From the NCBI GenBank assembly GCA_036006425.1, contig DASYPQ010000023.1, forward strand, positions 186,001 to 250,000: a DNA stretch of 64,000 nucleotides, written 5' to 3'. This document shows, piece by piece, positions 35,632 through 43,220 of the stretch. The notes beneath the pieces are model-generated. The model was given only the letters and a program-made list of their open reading frames with translations. It had not been told where the DNA came from and did no database searches. Made by a program: the position numbers and the translations under genes. Each line of letters opens with the position of its first letter. Position 1 is the stretch's first letter. This DNA is from DASYPQ01 sp036006425. Lineage in GTDB: Bacteria > Planctomycetota > UBA1135 > GCA-002686595.

Positions 35632-36777
35632 CTAGTACGTGAATTGCTGCAGCGAGGTCAATCCCGGGGTCACGAGGACGAATCCGGTGCGTCTCCGCGC
35701 GTTGATCGCGATCCGAGTCGAGCTCGCCGGCAGGCTCAAGCCGTCGACCGACTCGACGTACTGTCCCTGCTCGTCGAACACCTGGATGCTGCTGCCGCTC
35801 GGGGCCGTGCTCGAGAACTCCTGGCCGACGAGGAACAGGCGGTGGATGGGATCGAGCGCGACCGCTCGCCCGCTCTGCGCCTGGCTCGTGGCGCCGGGAA
35901 GCGGGACGACGAATCCGGTCTGCGTGGCCAGGTCGTAGAACTCGACGCTGAAGTCGATCTCCGTGCTCGTGCACGCGATGCCCGTCGCAGGGTCCAGCGC
36001 GATGCCGTTGACGTACCCGAAGCCGAGGCCGTTGAACCCGCTTTGCGTTCCGGTCGCGAGGTCGATCAGCCCGAACTGCGGTCGGCACTGCGGGCAACCG
36101 TTCGAGGCCGCGAGGAGCGCTCGGCCGGTCGACGTGTCGAGCGCCATCACGGGCGAGTTGCTGAAGGCGAACACCGGATCGTTCACCGTGACGAGCGGCC
36201 CGAACGTGTTCGCAGCCACGTTCGAGGAGAACACGAAGGTGTTGCTGCTTCCGCCGTTGTGGAACCCCATGAATGCCGTCGCGGGAGATCCCTGGCTCTC
36301 GCTCATCGACAAGATGATGTCGTTCGCCGTCAGAGCGGGTGTCCACAGGCCGGTGAACGCGTTGGCGCCGAGCGGGTTCATCGTCAAGTACGTGCGGCGG
36401 TCGACGAAGATCGTGCTGACGTGCTCGAACTCGACGAGGCCCACGCTCCGGCCGGCGACCCCCAGGGCGACGAAATCGTTGCTGGTGTCCGTCTGTCGTC
36501 GCACGATCCGGACGATGTTGCCGGTGGTCTGGTCGAAGGTCTCGACGGCGACGTCGTGATGCCCGTTCGGCAGCGTGAGCGCTTCGCACAGGAGGCCTTC
36601 CGTGCCGGGGCGATCGACGTCGTAGCCGAGGATGAATCCGCCGAGCGCCGTGTGCACGAACACGCCGGTGGCTTGCGCGGGGGGAGATTGGGCGGCTGAG
36701 ATCGCGGCGAACGCGCCAGTGCTCACGGTCGCGGCGATCCAGCGGCGCCAGCCACGGAAGTGGAGGCAAGTATTCAT
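35632..36777 (-). CDS. Secreted beta-propeller-like protein of unknown function
   Basis: 381 residues from ATG 36777, signal peptide WIAATVSTGAFAAISAAQS. The mature protein shows loose repeats of about 45 residues (GFILGYDVDRPGTEGLL, MALDTSTGRALLAASNG, GIALDPATGIACTST, AVALDPIHRLFLVGQ), suggesting a YncE/lactonase-like propeller. There is no C-terminal Cys module. The stop codon abuts the DUF2442 remnant. Confidence 0.7.
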   Translation of the reverse strand: MNTCLHFRGWRRWIAATVSTGAFAAISAAQSPPAQATGVFVHTALGGFILGYDVDRPGTEGLLCEALTLPNGHHDVAVETFDQTTGNIVRIVRRQTDTSNDFVALGVAGRSVGLVEFEHVSTIFVDRRTYLTMNPLGANAFTGLWTPALTANDIILSMSESQGSPATAFMGFHNGGSSNTFVFSSNVAANTFGPLVTVNDPVFAFSNSPVMALDTSTGRALLAASNGCPQCRPQFGLIDLATGTQSGFNGLGFGYVNGIALDPATGIACTSTEIDFSVEFYDLATQTGFVVPLPGATSQAQSGRAVALDPIHRLFLVGQEFSSTAPSGSSIQVFDEQGQYVESVDGLSLPASSTRIAINARRRTGFVLVTPGLTSLQQFTY

Positions 36778-36824
36778 GGGCGCCATTCTACTGCCGGACT
36801 CCGGCGCGCCGGATATGTCCGCTC

Positions 36825-37940
36825 CTACTCCGACCAGACAACGTTGTACAGCGTGTCCCGCTCCACGGGCACGCGTCCCGCGTCGCGGATCCACTGGATC
36901 AGCTCCTCGCGCGCGACGAACTGCGGCGTCGTCGCCCCGGCCTCGTGGTAGATCTTCTCCTCGACCACCGTCCCGTCGACGTCGTCCGCGCCGTAGCTCA
37001 GCGCGAGCTGCGCGACCGGAACGTCCATCAGGATCCAGTAGGCCTTCACGTGCGGGATGTTGTCGAGCATCAGCCGCCCGACGGCGATCTCCTTGAGCTC
37101 GTCGAGCGCCGTCGGTCCCGCGACGTGCGCCATCTCGCTGTTCTCCGGGTGGAAACTCAGCGGGATGTACGTCTGGAACCCGCCGGTCTCGTCCTGCAGC
37201 GTGCGCAGCCGGTCGAGGTGGTCGACGCGCTCCTCGATCGTCTCGATGTGCCCGTGCAGCATCGTGCAGTTGCTCTTCAATCCCGCGCGGTGCACCTTGC
37301 GCGCGATCTCGAGCCACTGGTCGCCGCTGATCTTCAGGTGGTAGGTCTCCTGCCGCACGCGCTCGCTGAAGATCTCCGCGCCGCCCCCGGGCACCGACCC
37401 GAGACCCGCGGCGATCAGCTCGGGGAGGACCTCCTCCAACGGCCGTCGCGCCTTCTTCGCGATCTGGTCGAGCTCGACCATCGTGAACGCCTTCACGTGG
37501 ATCGACGGGCGCGCGCGCTTCACCGCGCGCAGGAGCTCGAGGTAGTAGTCGTACTCGAGCTTCGGATGGATCCCCGCGACCATGTGCACCTCGGTCACCG
37601 GCTCGTGGAGGTGCTCCCGGATCTTCTCGGCGCACTGCTCGGGCGTCCACCAGTACGCGCCCTCCTGGCCGGGCAGGCGCTGGAACGCGCAGAACCGGCA
37701 CAGCTTGTTGCAGATGTTCGTGTAGTTGACGTGCTGGTTCACGTTGAAGTACGCGACGTCGCCGTGCATCCGTTCGCGCACGTGGTTCGCCAGCGCGCCG
37801 ACCGCGTGCACGTCGGCGCGGTAGAGCCGCAGGCCGTCCTCGCGCGACAGGCGCTCGCCGGCGAGCACCTTGTCGGCGACGTCCGAGAGACCGTTCCCTC
37901 GCGCCAGCGTCCGCAGCGCGGGAGTGGCGACCTGCGTCAT
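36825..37940 (-). CDS. mqnE: Aminofutalosine synthase MqnE (radical SAM)
   Basis: 371 residues. MqnE joins 3-[(1-carboxyvinyl)oxy]benzoate and adenosine (from SAM) to give aminofutalosine. The radical-SAM cluster motif is C77, C81, C84 in NICNKLCRFCAF. HMVAGIHPKLEYDYY, GLGSVPGGGAEIF and GADDVDGTVVEEKIYHEAG near the C-terminus distinguish MqnE from MqnC. ATG 37940 overlaps the mqnC stop by 4 bases, so the two are co-translated. Confidence 0.93.
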   Translation of the reverse strand: MTQVATPALRTLARGNGLSDVADKVLAGERLSREDGLRLYRADVHAVGALANHVRERMHGDVAYFNVNQHVNYTNICNKLCRFCAFQRLPGQEGAYWWTPEQCAEKIREHLHEPVTEVHMVAGIHPKLEYDYYLELLRAVKRARPSIHVKAFTMVELDQIAKKARRPLEEVLPELIAAGLGSVPGGGAEIFSERVRQETYHLKISGDQWLEIARKVHRAGLKSNCTMLHGHIETIEERVDHLDRLRTLQDETGGFQTYIPLSFHPENSEMAHVAGPTALDELKEIAVGRLMLDNIPHVKAYWILMDVPVAQLALSYGADDVDGTVVEEKIYHEAGATTPQFVAREELIQWIRDAGRVPVERDTLYNVVWSE

Positions 37941-39271
37941 GCGGTCGGCACTCCGGTCCCGGCACCCGAGGCGGACTCCTTCGCGATCGCGTCCATCTCC
38001 GCCGCGCTCGGCGCTGCGTCTGCGCCCGCGGGAGCCGTCGCGGCCGCGCGCGCCCTGGTTTTCGACGCCGCGCGGTGCGTCGCCGCTGCCTCGCGGTCGA
38101 CCGGCGCGCGCGATCCGGCGTGCCGCGGATCGACGATGCCGTACCACGAGTTCCGCTGCCGCGGCACGAAGCCCGCGCGCTCGATCTGCCGCTCGATCCT
38201 CTCGATCGACGCGAGGTGGAAGCATCCCGCGGCGCTGACGACGTTCTCCTCGAGCATCGTCCCGCCGAAGTCGTTGCAGCCGTAGCGCAGCGTCACCTGG
38301 GCCATCTTGAGCCCCTGCGTCACGTAGCTCGTCTGCATGTTGTCGATGTTGTCGAGGACGATCCGCGAGATCGCCTGGACGCGCAGGTAGACGCCCGGAG
38401 TCGTCTTCTTCGGGTACTTCTCCTCCTCGGGCACGCCCGCGGGCTGCATGTTCCAGCACGCGAACGCGGTGAAGCCGCCCGTCTCGTCCTGCAGGTCGCG
38501 CAGGCGCACGAGGTGCTCGATGCGCTCCGCCGCGGTCTCGACGTGGCCGAACATCATGGTCGCCGAGCTCCGGAGCCCGGCTTCATGGACCTTCCGGTGG
38601 ACGTCGAGCCAGCGCTCCGTGCTCGTCTTCTTCGGCGCGATGATCTTGCGCACGCGCTCGACGAGGATCTCGGCGCCGGCGCCCGGCACGCTGCCGAGTC
38701 CCGCCTGCACGAGCTCGGCGATCACGTCCTCGACGGGACGCTTGTCGAGCTTCGAGAGGTGGTCGAGCTCGGGCGCGGAGAGCGCGTGGCAGTTGATCTG
38801 CGGCCAGCGCGCGCGGATGTCCGCCATCAGCTCGCACCACCATGCGGTCTTGATGTACGGATGGTGCCCGCCCTGCATCAGGAGCTGGCGGCCGCCGAGA
38901 TCGGCCGTCTCCTGGATGCGCTTCCAGATTTCCTCGCGCGGCAGGACGTAGGCGCCCTCGGCCCCCGGGCGGCGGTAGAACGCGCAGAATCCGCAGTCCG
39001 TGACGCAGACGTTCGTCGGGTTCAGGTTGCGGTCGACGATGTACGTGACGATCGGTTCAGCGTGCTTCCGCGCGCGGACGAGGTCGGCGAGCCGCCCGAG
39101 CGTCAGGATGTCCGCGCGTTCGTGGAGGAGGAGCGCCTCGTCGGCGTCGATCCGGACGCCGTCCTCGACCTTGCCCGCGATGCGGGCGATCTCGCGGGGT
39201 GCCTCCAGGCCGGCGGCCCGCCGCCCCGCGGCGCCGGCAGGGGCGTCGAACGCGCTTCGAACAGGAGGCAT
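37937..39271 (-). CDS. mqnC: Cyclic dehypoxanthine futalosine synthase MqnC (radical SAM)
   Basis: 444 residues from ATG 39271. MqnC cyclises dehypoxanthine futalosine. The cluster motif is C89, C93, C96 (NVCVTDCGFCAFY). LLMQGGHHPYIKTAWW, GLGSVPGAGAEILVERVR and GCNDFGGTMLEENVVSAAG are diagnostic. The enzyme core ends near residue 380; an Ala/Arg-rich tail of about 65 residues is unusual for the family and probably disordered. It leads the mqnC-mqnE operon and is divergent from the selenoprotein candidate. Confidence 0.93.
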   Translation of the reverse strand: MPPVRSAFDAPAGAAGRRAAGLEAPREIARIAGKVEDGVRIDADEALLLHERADILTLGRLADLVRARKHAEPIVTYIVDRNLNPTNVCVTDCGFCAFYRRPGAEGAYVLPREEIWKRIQETADLGGRQLLMQGGHHPYIKTAWWCELMADIRARWPQINCHALSAPELDHLSKLDKRPVEDVIAELVQAGLGSVPGAGAEILVERVRKIIAPKKTSTERWLDVHRKVHEAGLRSSATMMFGHVETAAERIEHLVRLRDLQDETGGFTAFACWNMQPAGVPEEEKYPKKTTPGVYLRVQAISRIVLDNIDNMQTSYVTQGLKMAQVTLRYGCNDFGGTMLEENVVSAAGCFHLASIERIERQIERAGFVPRQRNSWYGIVDPRHAGSRAPVDREAAATHRAASKTRARAAATAPAGADAAPSAAEMDAIAKESASGAGTGVPTA

Positions 39272-39318
39272 CGACGAGGATTCTAGGCTGGCTCCCTCCA
39301 AGCTGCGATATTCTGTAG

Positions 39319-40092
39319 ATGATGGCCGCGGTGTCTCCCGACGCACGACTCGGTCCGGCCCGTGCGGTGCGGCGCGGGCTCGCGCTCGTTTGCGCGAGCC
39401 TCGTCGTGCTCGCTGCCTGCGCCAAGGAGACGCGCACGAGCGTCATGGACGAACCTGCCGCGCCGGCGGTGGCGACGCAGACGCCGGCTCCGGCACCCGC
39501 TCCGGCGCCCGCTGTCGCACCGGATCCGGCTCCCGCGCCTGCCGCTGCACCTGCACCTGCTCCTGCACCTGCTCCTGCACCTGCTCCGGCTCCCGCGGTC
39601 GCGTCGAAGCCCGCGGCGGATGCTCCGCAGCCGTCGGTGGGTCTCATCGTCGGGTGCCGCGCACCGGACTTCGAGGCGACCGATGTCGACGGCGTGCGGT
39701 TCAAGCTCTCCGACTACCGCGGCAAGGTCGTCGTCCTCGACTTCTGGGGCTTCTGGTGACCCCCGTGCCGCAACATGCTGCCGCATGAGAAGGTGTTCGT
39801 GAAACGCCTCGAAAAAGAGCCCTTCGCGATGATCGGGATCAACACCGATCAGAACCTCGAAGTCTTGAAGACGCAGCTCAAGAAGTCCGAGATCACGTGG
39901 AGGAACGTGTGGGAAGGACAGGTGCCCGCCGGCCGCGGCGCGCTCTCGACCGCGTGGAACGTCCGCGGCTATCCCACGCTCTACGTCATCGACGCCCAGG
40001 GGATCATCCGGTCCGTGAACCACGGCTCCGGATTGGAGCAGACGGTCGACGCGCTGCTCGCCGACCTCAAGAAAGCCTCTGCCAACCGCTAG
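39319..40092 (+). CDS. Lipoprotein thioredoxin (TlpA/ResA-like), candidate selenoprotein with in-frame UGA
   Basis: 257 residues if TGA 39757-39759 is read as selenocysteine 147. The part before (lipobox VLAAC at Cys 34, Ala-Pro linker 55-94, then APDFEATDVDGVRF) and the part after are in the same frame. Together they form one unbroken TlpA fold: VVVLDFWGFW-U-PPCRNMLPHEK ... NVRGYPTLYVIDAQG. U replaces the first Cys of the usual WCPPC, giving W-U-P-P-C. A hairpin with SECIS features follows at 39774-39787. Genes around it stop at TGA normally, so the codon is not reassigned overall. Without readthrough the product would lose its second active-site Cys and most of the fold. Expected role: extracytoplasmic thiol-disulfide exchange, anchored to the membrane by lipid. 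Confidence 0.88.
39481..39600 (+). repeat. Ala-Pro repeat linker in the thioredoxin lipoprotein gene
   Basis: Low-complexity tract of GC(T/A)CC(T/G)-type hexamers, encoding about 40 residues mostly of alternating Ala and Pro (residues 55-94). It separates the lipid anchor from the thioredoxin domain. Such linkers span the periplasm or reach away from the membrane. Slippage could change its length between strains. Confidence 0.8.
39774..39787 (+). promoter_or_regulatory. Candidate bacterial SECIS hairpin
   Basis: CATGC (39774-39778) pairs perfectly with GCATG (39783-39787) around loop TGCC. The loop starts 19 bases after the TGA, and G is its second base. Bacterial SECIS elements generally have a short apical loop with G among the first two bases at about 16-37 bases from the UGA. 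The stem is short (5 base pairs), so folding software and comparison with homologues would be needed to confirm it. Confidence 0.6.
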
Positions 40093-40126
40093 AACGCGGC
40101 GCCGTACACCCGCGCCGTCTCTTTCC

Positions 40127-41797
40127 ATGTGGCTCCTCCTCTTCGCCTGGCTCGGTGCCGCCGTGCCGCCCGTTCCCCGCCAGGATCCCGGCGCCACCGC
40201 GGTCCGCACGCTCGAGCCCGAGTTCAACGCGCTGCTCTTGAAGTACGGCGCGGCGGTGCGCGAGTACGACGATCTGCGCGTGCGCCGCGCGAGGGAGCAG
40301 AGCACGGACAAGGGGCCGCCGCATCCGGCGCGGCAGTTCTTCGCCGAGTTCATGGCGCTCGCGGGCAAGGACAGCGGCGGCGCGCAGGGCTGGGTGATCG
40401 AGAACCTCGCCGACGCGCTCGACGATCCGGCCGAGCGCGCGCGCGTCGCGAAGGAGACCTTCCCGAAGCTCGTCGCGAAGCACGCCGACGAGGACTCCGC
40501 GCTCCACGCGATCGACGGCATCAAGCGGATCGCGGCGGACCTCGGAGAGGCGACCGTGATGGACATGGCGCGCGCGCTGGAGCAGCAGAGCCACACGCCC
40601 GGCGTGAAGGGAGCCGCGATGCTGCTCGAGGCCTGGAGCCGGAGCCAGGGCGGTGCCGCGACCGATCCGGAGCGCTGGAAGGACACGATGGAGATCTACC
40701 GCAGCGTGCTGTACACGCTGCCGAACACGCGCGCCGGCAAGGAAGCCGCGGGCTACCTGATCGGTCCGCTCGAGACGCGCTTCTACGAAGCCGAGCGCAA
40801 GTGGGTCGACGCGGTCATCGCGCTCCAGGCCGCGGGCAAGCCCGCCGAGGAATGGCCGCGCCAGCCGATCCACGATTTCGCGCCGGAATACCAGCCGATC
40901 GCGCTGGCGGCCCACCACACCGCCGCCCAGTGGGTGAACAAGTTCCATCCGGCGTACGTGCAAGCCGAGGCGCAGGGGCTGCCGTTCGCCTATCAGTGGC
41001 TCGCGATCACGCTCGGCGAGTACTACGCCGACGGCAACGGGCCCTGGAACGTGCTGCGCATGGATCTCCTCGCGGCGCTGTACCGCCAGTACCCGAACGA
41101 TCGGTGGGTGCTCTCGTCGTTGCGCAAGCTGCTGACGTTCATCGAGGCCGTTCCCGTCGAGCCGATCGCCCCGGCACTGCAGACTCTCCTCGACAAGAAC
41201 ACGGATCCGCGCGCGCGCCCGCTCGTGATGTTCGCGCTCGCGCAGTGCGCGAAGTCCCACGGCGACCAGCGCGGGTACGAGCAGGCGATCGCGCTGTTCA
41301 CGCGCATCCGCGACGAATTCCCGCAGGGCGAGCTGCGCGAGGCCGCCGAGTCGGGTCGCGCGGATCTCGCGCGCTGCATGCCGGGCCAGCCCGCGCCGTC
41401 CAAGCCCGCGCCGGACACGGACGGCCGGTCGTTCAGCGTCGCGGACTACAAGGGCCGCGTCGTCATGCTCGAGTTCTGGACGTTCGACGTGCCGGCGTGC
41501 CTCGAAGCCGTCCCGTCCCGTGCTGCGCTGGCCGACGAGCTCGCGAAGAAGCCGTTCAGCCTCGTCGGCGTGAACCTCGACCGGTTGAAGCCGCAGCCCT
41601 TCCTCGCCCGCGCCGGAGCCGCCGGCATCCGCTGGCGGACCGCCCTCGCCCAGTTCCAGCACCCCGTGACGGAAGGCTGGGAGCTGCGCCGCTACCCGAC
41701 GACGATCCTGATCGACAAGAAGGGGATCATCCGCGCGCGCGATCTGCCCTGGAACGAGATGGTCGCGCTCGCGAAGCAGCTCGTTGACGAGTCCTAG
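40127..41797 (+). CDS. Secreted protein with helical repeat region and C-terminal TlpA-like domain lacking CXXC
   Basis: 556 residues with a signal peptide (LLLFAWLGAAVPPVP). The first 420 residues are helical and TPR-like in look, with no motif I recognise. The last 140 residues are a thioredoxin/TlpA fold (DTDGRSFSVADYKGRVVMLE ... LRRYPTTILIDKKGIIRA). The active-site region reads FWTFDVPACLEAVP: only the second Cys (about 458) remains and the first is Val. It lies 34 bases after the candidate selenoprotein and probably shares its transcript. Confidence 0.82.
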   Translation: MWLLLFAWLGAAVPPVPRQDPGATAVRTLEPEFNALLLKYGAAVREYDDLRVRRAREQSTDKGPPHPARQFFAEFMALAGKDSGGAQGWVIENLADALDDPAERARVAKETFPKLVAKHADEDSALHAIDGIKRIAADLGEATVMDMARALEQQSHTPGVKGAAMLLEAWSRSQGGAATDPERWKDTMEIYRSVLYTLPNTRAGKEAAGYLIGPLETRFYEAERKWVDAVIALQAAGKPAEEWPRQPIHDFAPEYQPIALAAHHTAAQWVNKFHPAYVQAEAQGLPFAYQWLAITLGEYYADGNGPWNVLRMDLLAALYRQYPNDRWVLSSLRKLLTFIEAVPVEPIAPALQTLLDKNTDPRARPLVMFALAQCAKSHGDQRGYEQAIALFTRIRDEFPQGELREAAESGRADLARCMPGQPAPSKPAPDTDGRSFSVADYKGRVVMLEFWTFDVPACLEAVPSRAALADELAKKPFSLVGVNLDRLKPQPFLARAGAAGIRWRTALAQFQHPVTEGWELRRYPTTILIDKKGIIRARDLPWNEMVALAKQLVDES

Positions 41798-41855
41798 TGA
41801 GCACGGACCTCGCGTCCCTGCTTGCGCTTCGATAAGCTCCCGCGCTCTTCCGCGC

Positions 41856-43220
41856 ATGGACAAGCGAGCCCAGGGCTTCATGGACACGATCGTCTCGCTG
41901 TGCAAGCGGCGCGGATTCGTGTTCCAGGCCTCCGAGATCTACGGCGGCATCGGGAACACCTACGACTACGGGCCGCTCGGCGTCGAGCTGAAGCGCCGCG
42001 TCAAGGAGGCGTGGTGGAACCGCATGGTCACCTCGCGCGACGACATCGTCGGTCTCGACTCCGCGATCATCCAGAACCCGAAGGTGTGGGAGACGTCGGG
42101 TCACGTAGGCGGGTTCTCGGATCCGATGGTCGACTGCAAGAAGTGCAAGGGGCGCTTCCGCGCGGACAAGCTGGACGAGGCGTCGTGCCTCGAGCGGCCG
42201 AGCAAGCATCCCGGCGAGTGCGACGGGGAGCTCACCGAAGCGCGCGCGTTCAACCTGATGTTCAAGACCAGCATCGGTCCGGTCGAGAGCACGGGCTCCG
42301 TCGCCTACCTGCGTCCCGAGACGGCGCAGGGCATCTTCCTGAACTTCAAGAACGTGCTCGAGTCGTCGCGCCTCAAGCCGCCGTTCGGCATCGCGCAGAT
42401 CGGCAAGTCCTTCCGCAACGAGATCACGCCGGGCAACTTCGTGTTCCGCACGCGCGAATTCGAGCAGGCGGAGATGGAGTTCTTCGTCCCGCCCGCCGAG
42501 AACGACAAGTGGTTCGCGTACTGGCGCAACGAGCGCCGGAGCTGGTACGAGGACTACGGGATCGACGCGGACCGGCTGCGCCTGCGCGACCACGACAAGA
42601 CCGAGCTCGCGCACTACTCGACCGGCTGCACCGACGTCGAGTACGAGTACCCGTTCGGCTGGGGCGAGCTCGAGGGCATCGCCTGCAGGACGGACTTCGA
42701 TCTGCGCCGCCACTCCGAGGCGTCGGGCGTCGAGCTCAAGTACTTCGATCCGGACACGAAGGAGCGCTACTTCCCGTACGTGATCGAGCCCGCCGCGGGC
42801 GTCGACCGGACGGCGCTCACGTTCCTGATCGACGCCTACGACGAGGAGACGGTCGAAGGCGAGACGCGCGTCGTGCTGCACTTCCATCCCGAGATCGCGC
42901 CGGTCACGGTCGGCGTGTTCCCGCTGGTGAAGAAGGAAGGGATGCCCGACAAGGCGCACGAGATCGAGCGCGAGCTGCGCCGGGCACGATTGACGACGTT
43001 CTACGACGAGAAGGGCGCGATCGGCCGCCGCTACCGCCGGCAGGACGAGGCCGGCACGCCGTTCTGCGTCACGATCGACGGCGACACGCTGCAGCAGGAC
43101 GTCGTCACGGTGCGCCACCGCGACTCCATGGAGCAGGACCGCGTGAAGGCGAGCGAGCTCGCCGCCTGGATCGGCGATGCGGTGCGGTCATGGAAGCGCC
43201 CGGCGCGGCCGCGCGTCTAG
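41856..43220 (+). CDS. glyQS: Glycyl-tRNA synthetase (dimeric, class II)
   Basis: 454 residues from ATG 41856. The alpha2-type enzyme attaches glycine to tRNA-Gly. Visible parts: GFVFQASEIYGGIGNTYDYG at the N-terminus, a zinc-binding CKKCKGRFRADKL region, motif 2 FRNEITPGNFVFRTREFEQAE, the glycine-pocket ACRTDFDLRRH and motif 3 EPAAGVDRTALTFL. A C-terminal anticodon-binding domain follows. The 3' end overlaps the next gene by 31 bases. Confidence 0.95.
   Translation: MDKRAQGFMDTIVSLCKRRGFVFQASEIYGGIGNTYDYGPLGVELKRRVKEAWWNRMVTSRDDIVGLDSAIIQNPKVWETSGHVGGFSDPMVDCKKCKGRFRADKLDEASCLERPSKHPGECDGELTEARAFNLMFKTSIGPVESTGSVAYLRPETAQGIFLNFKNVLESSRLKPPFGIAQIGKSFRNEITPGNFVFRTREFEQAEMEFFVPPAENDKWFAYWRNERRSWYEDYGIDADRLRLRDHDKTELAHYSTGCTDVEYEYPFGWGELEGIACRTDFDLRRHSEASGVELKYFDPDTKERYFPYVIEPAAGVDRTALTFLIDAYDEETVEGETRVVLHFHPEIAPVTVGVFPLVKKEGMPDKAHEIERELRRARLTTFYDEKGAIGRRYRRQDEAGTPFCVTIDGDTLQQDVVTVRHRDSMEQDRVKASELAAWIGDAVRSWKRPARPRV

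Noticed and set aside
39481..39600. Tandem repeat as a possible origin or regulatory iteron
   Set aside because: It is in frame and encodes an Ala-Pro linker.
39319..39759. Thioredoxin gene as an ordinary truncated gene ending at TGA 39759
   Set aside because: The downstream codons continue in the same frame as a perfectly conserved TlpA fold, so a simple pseudogene or short protein is the less likely reading. A point mutation of TGC/TGT is still possible and is named as a refuting result.
39757..39759. Genome-wide reassignment of UGA to an amino acid
   Set aside because: Many genes here, for example those ending at 13624, 18214, 19746 and 22619, use TGA as their natural stop.
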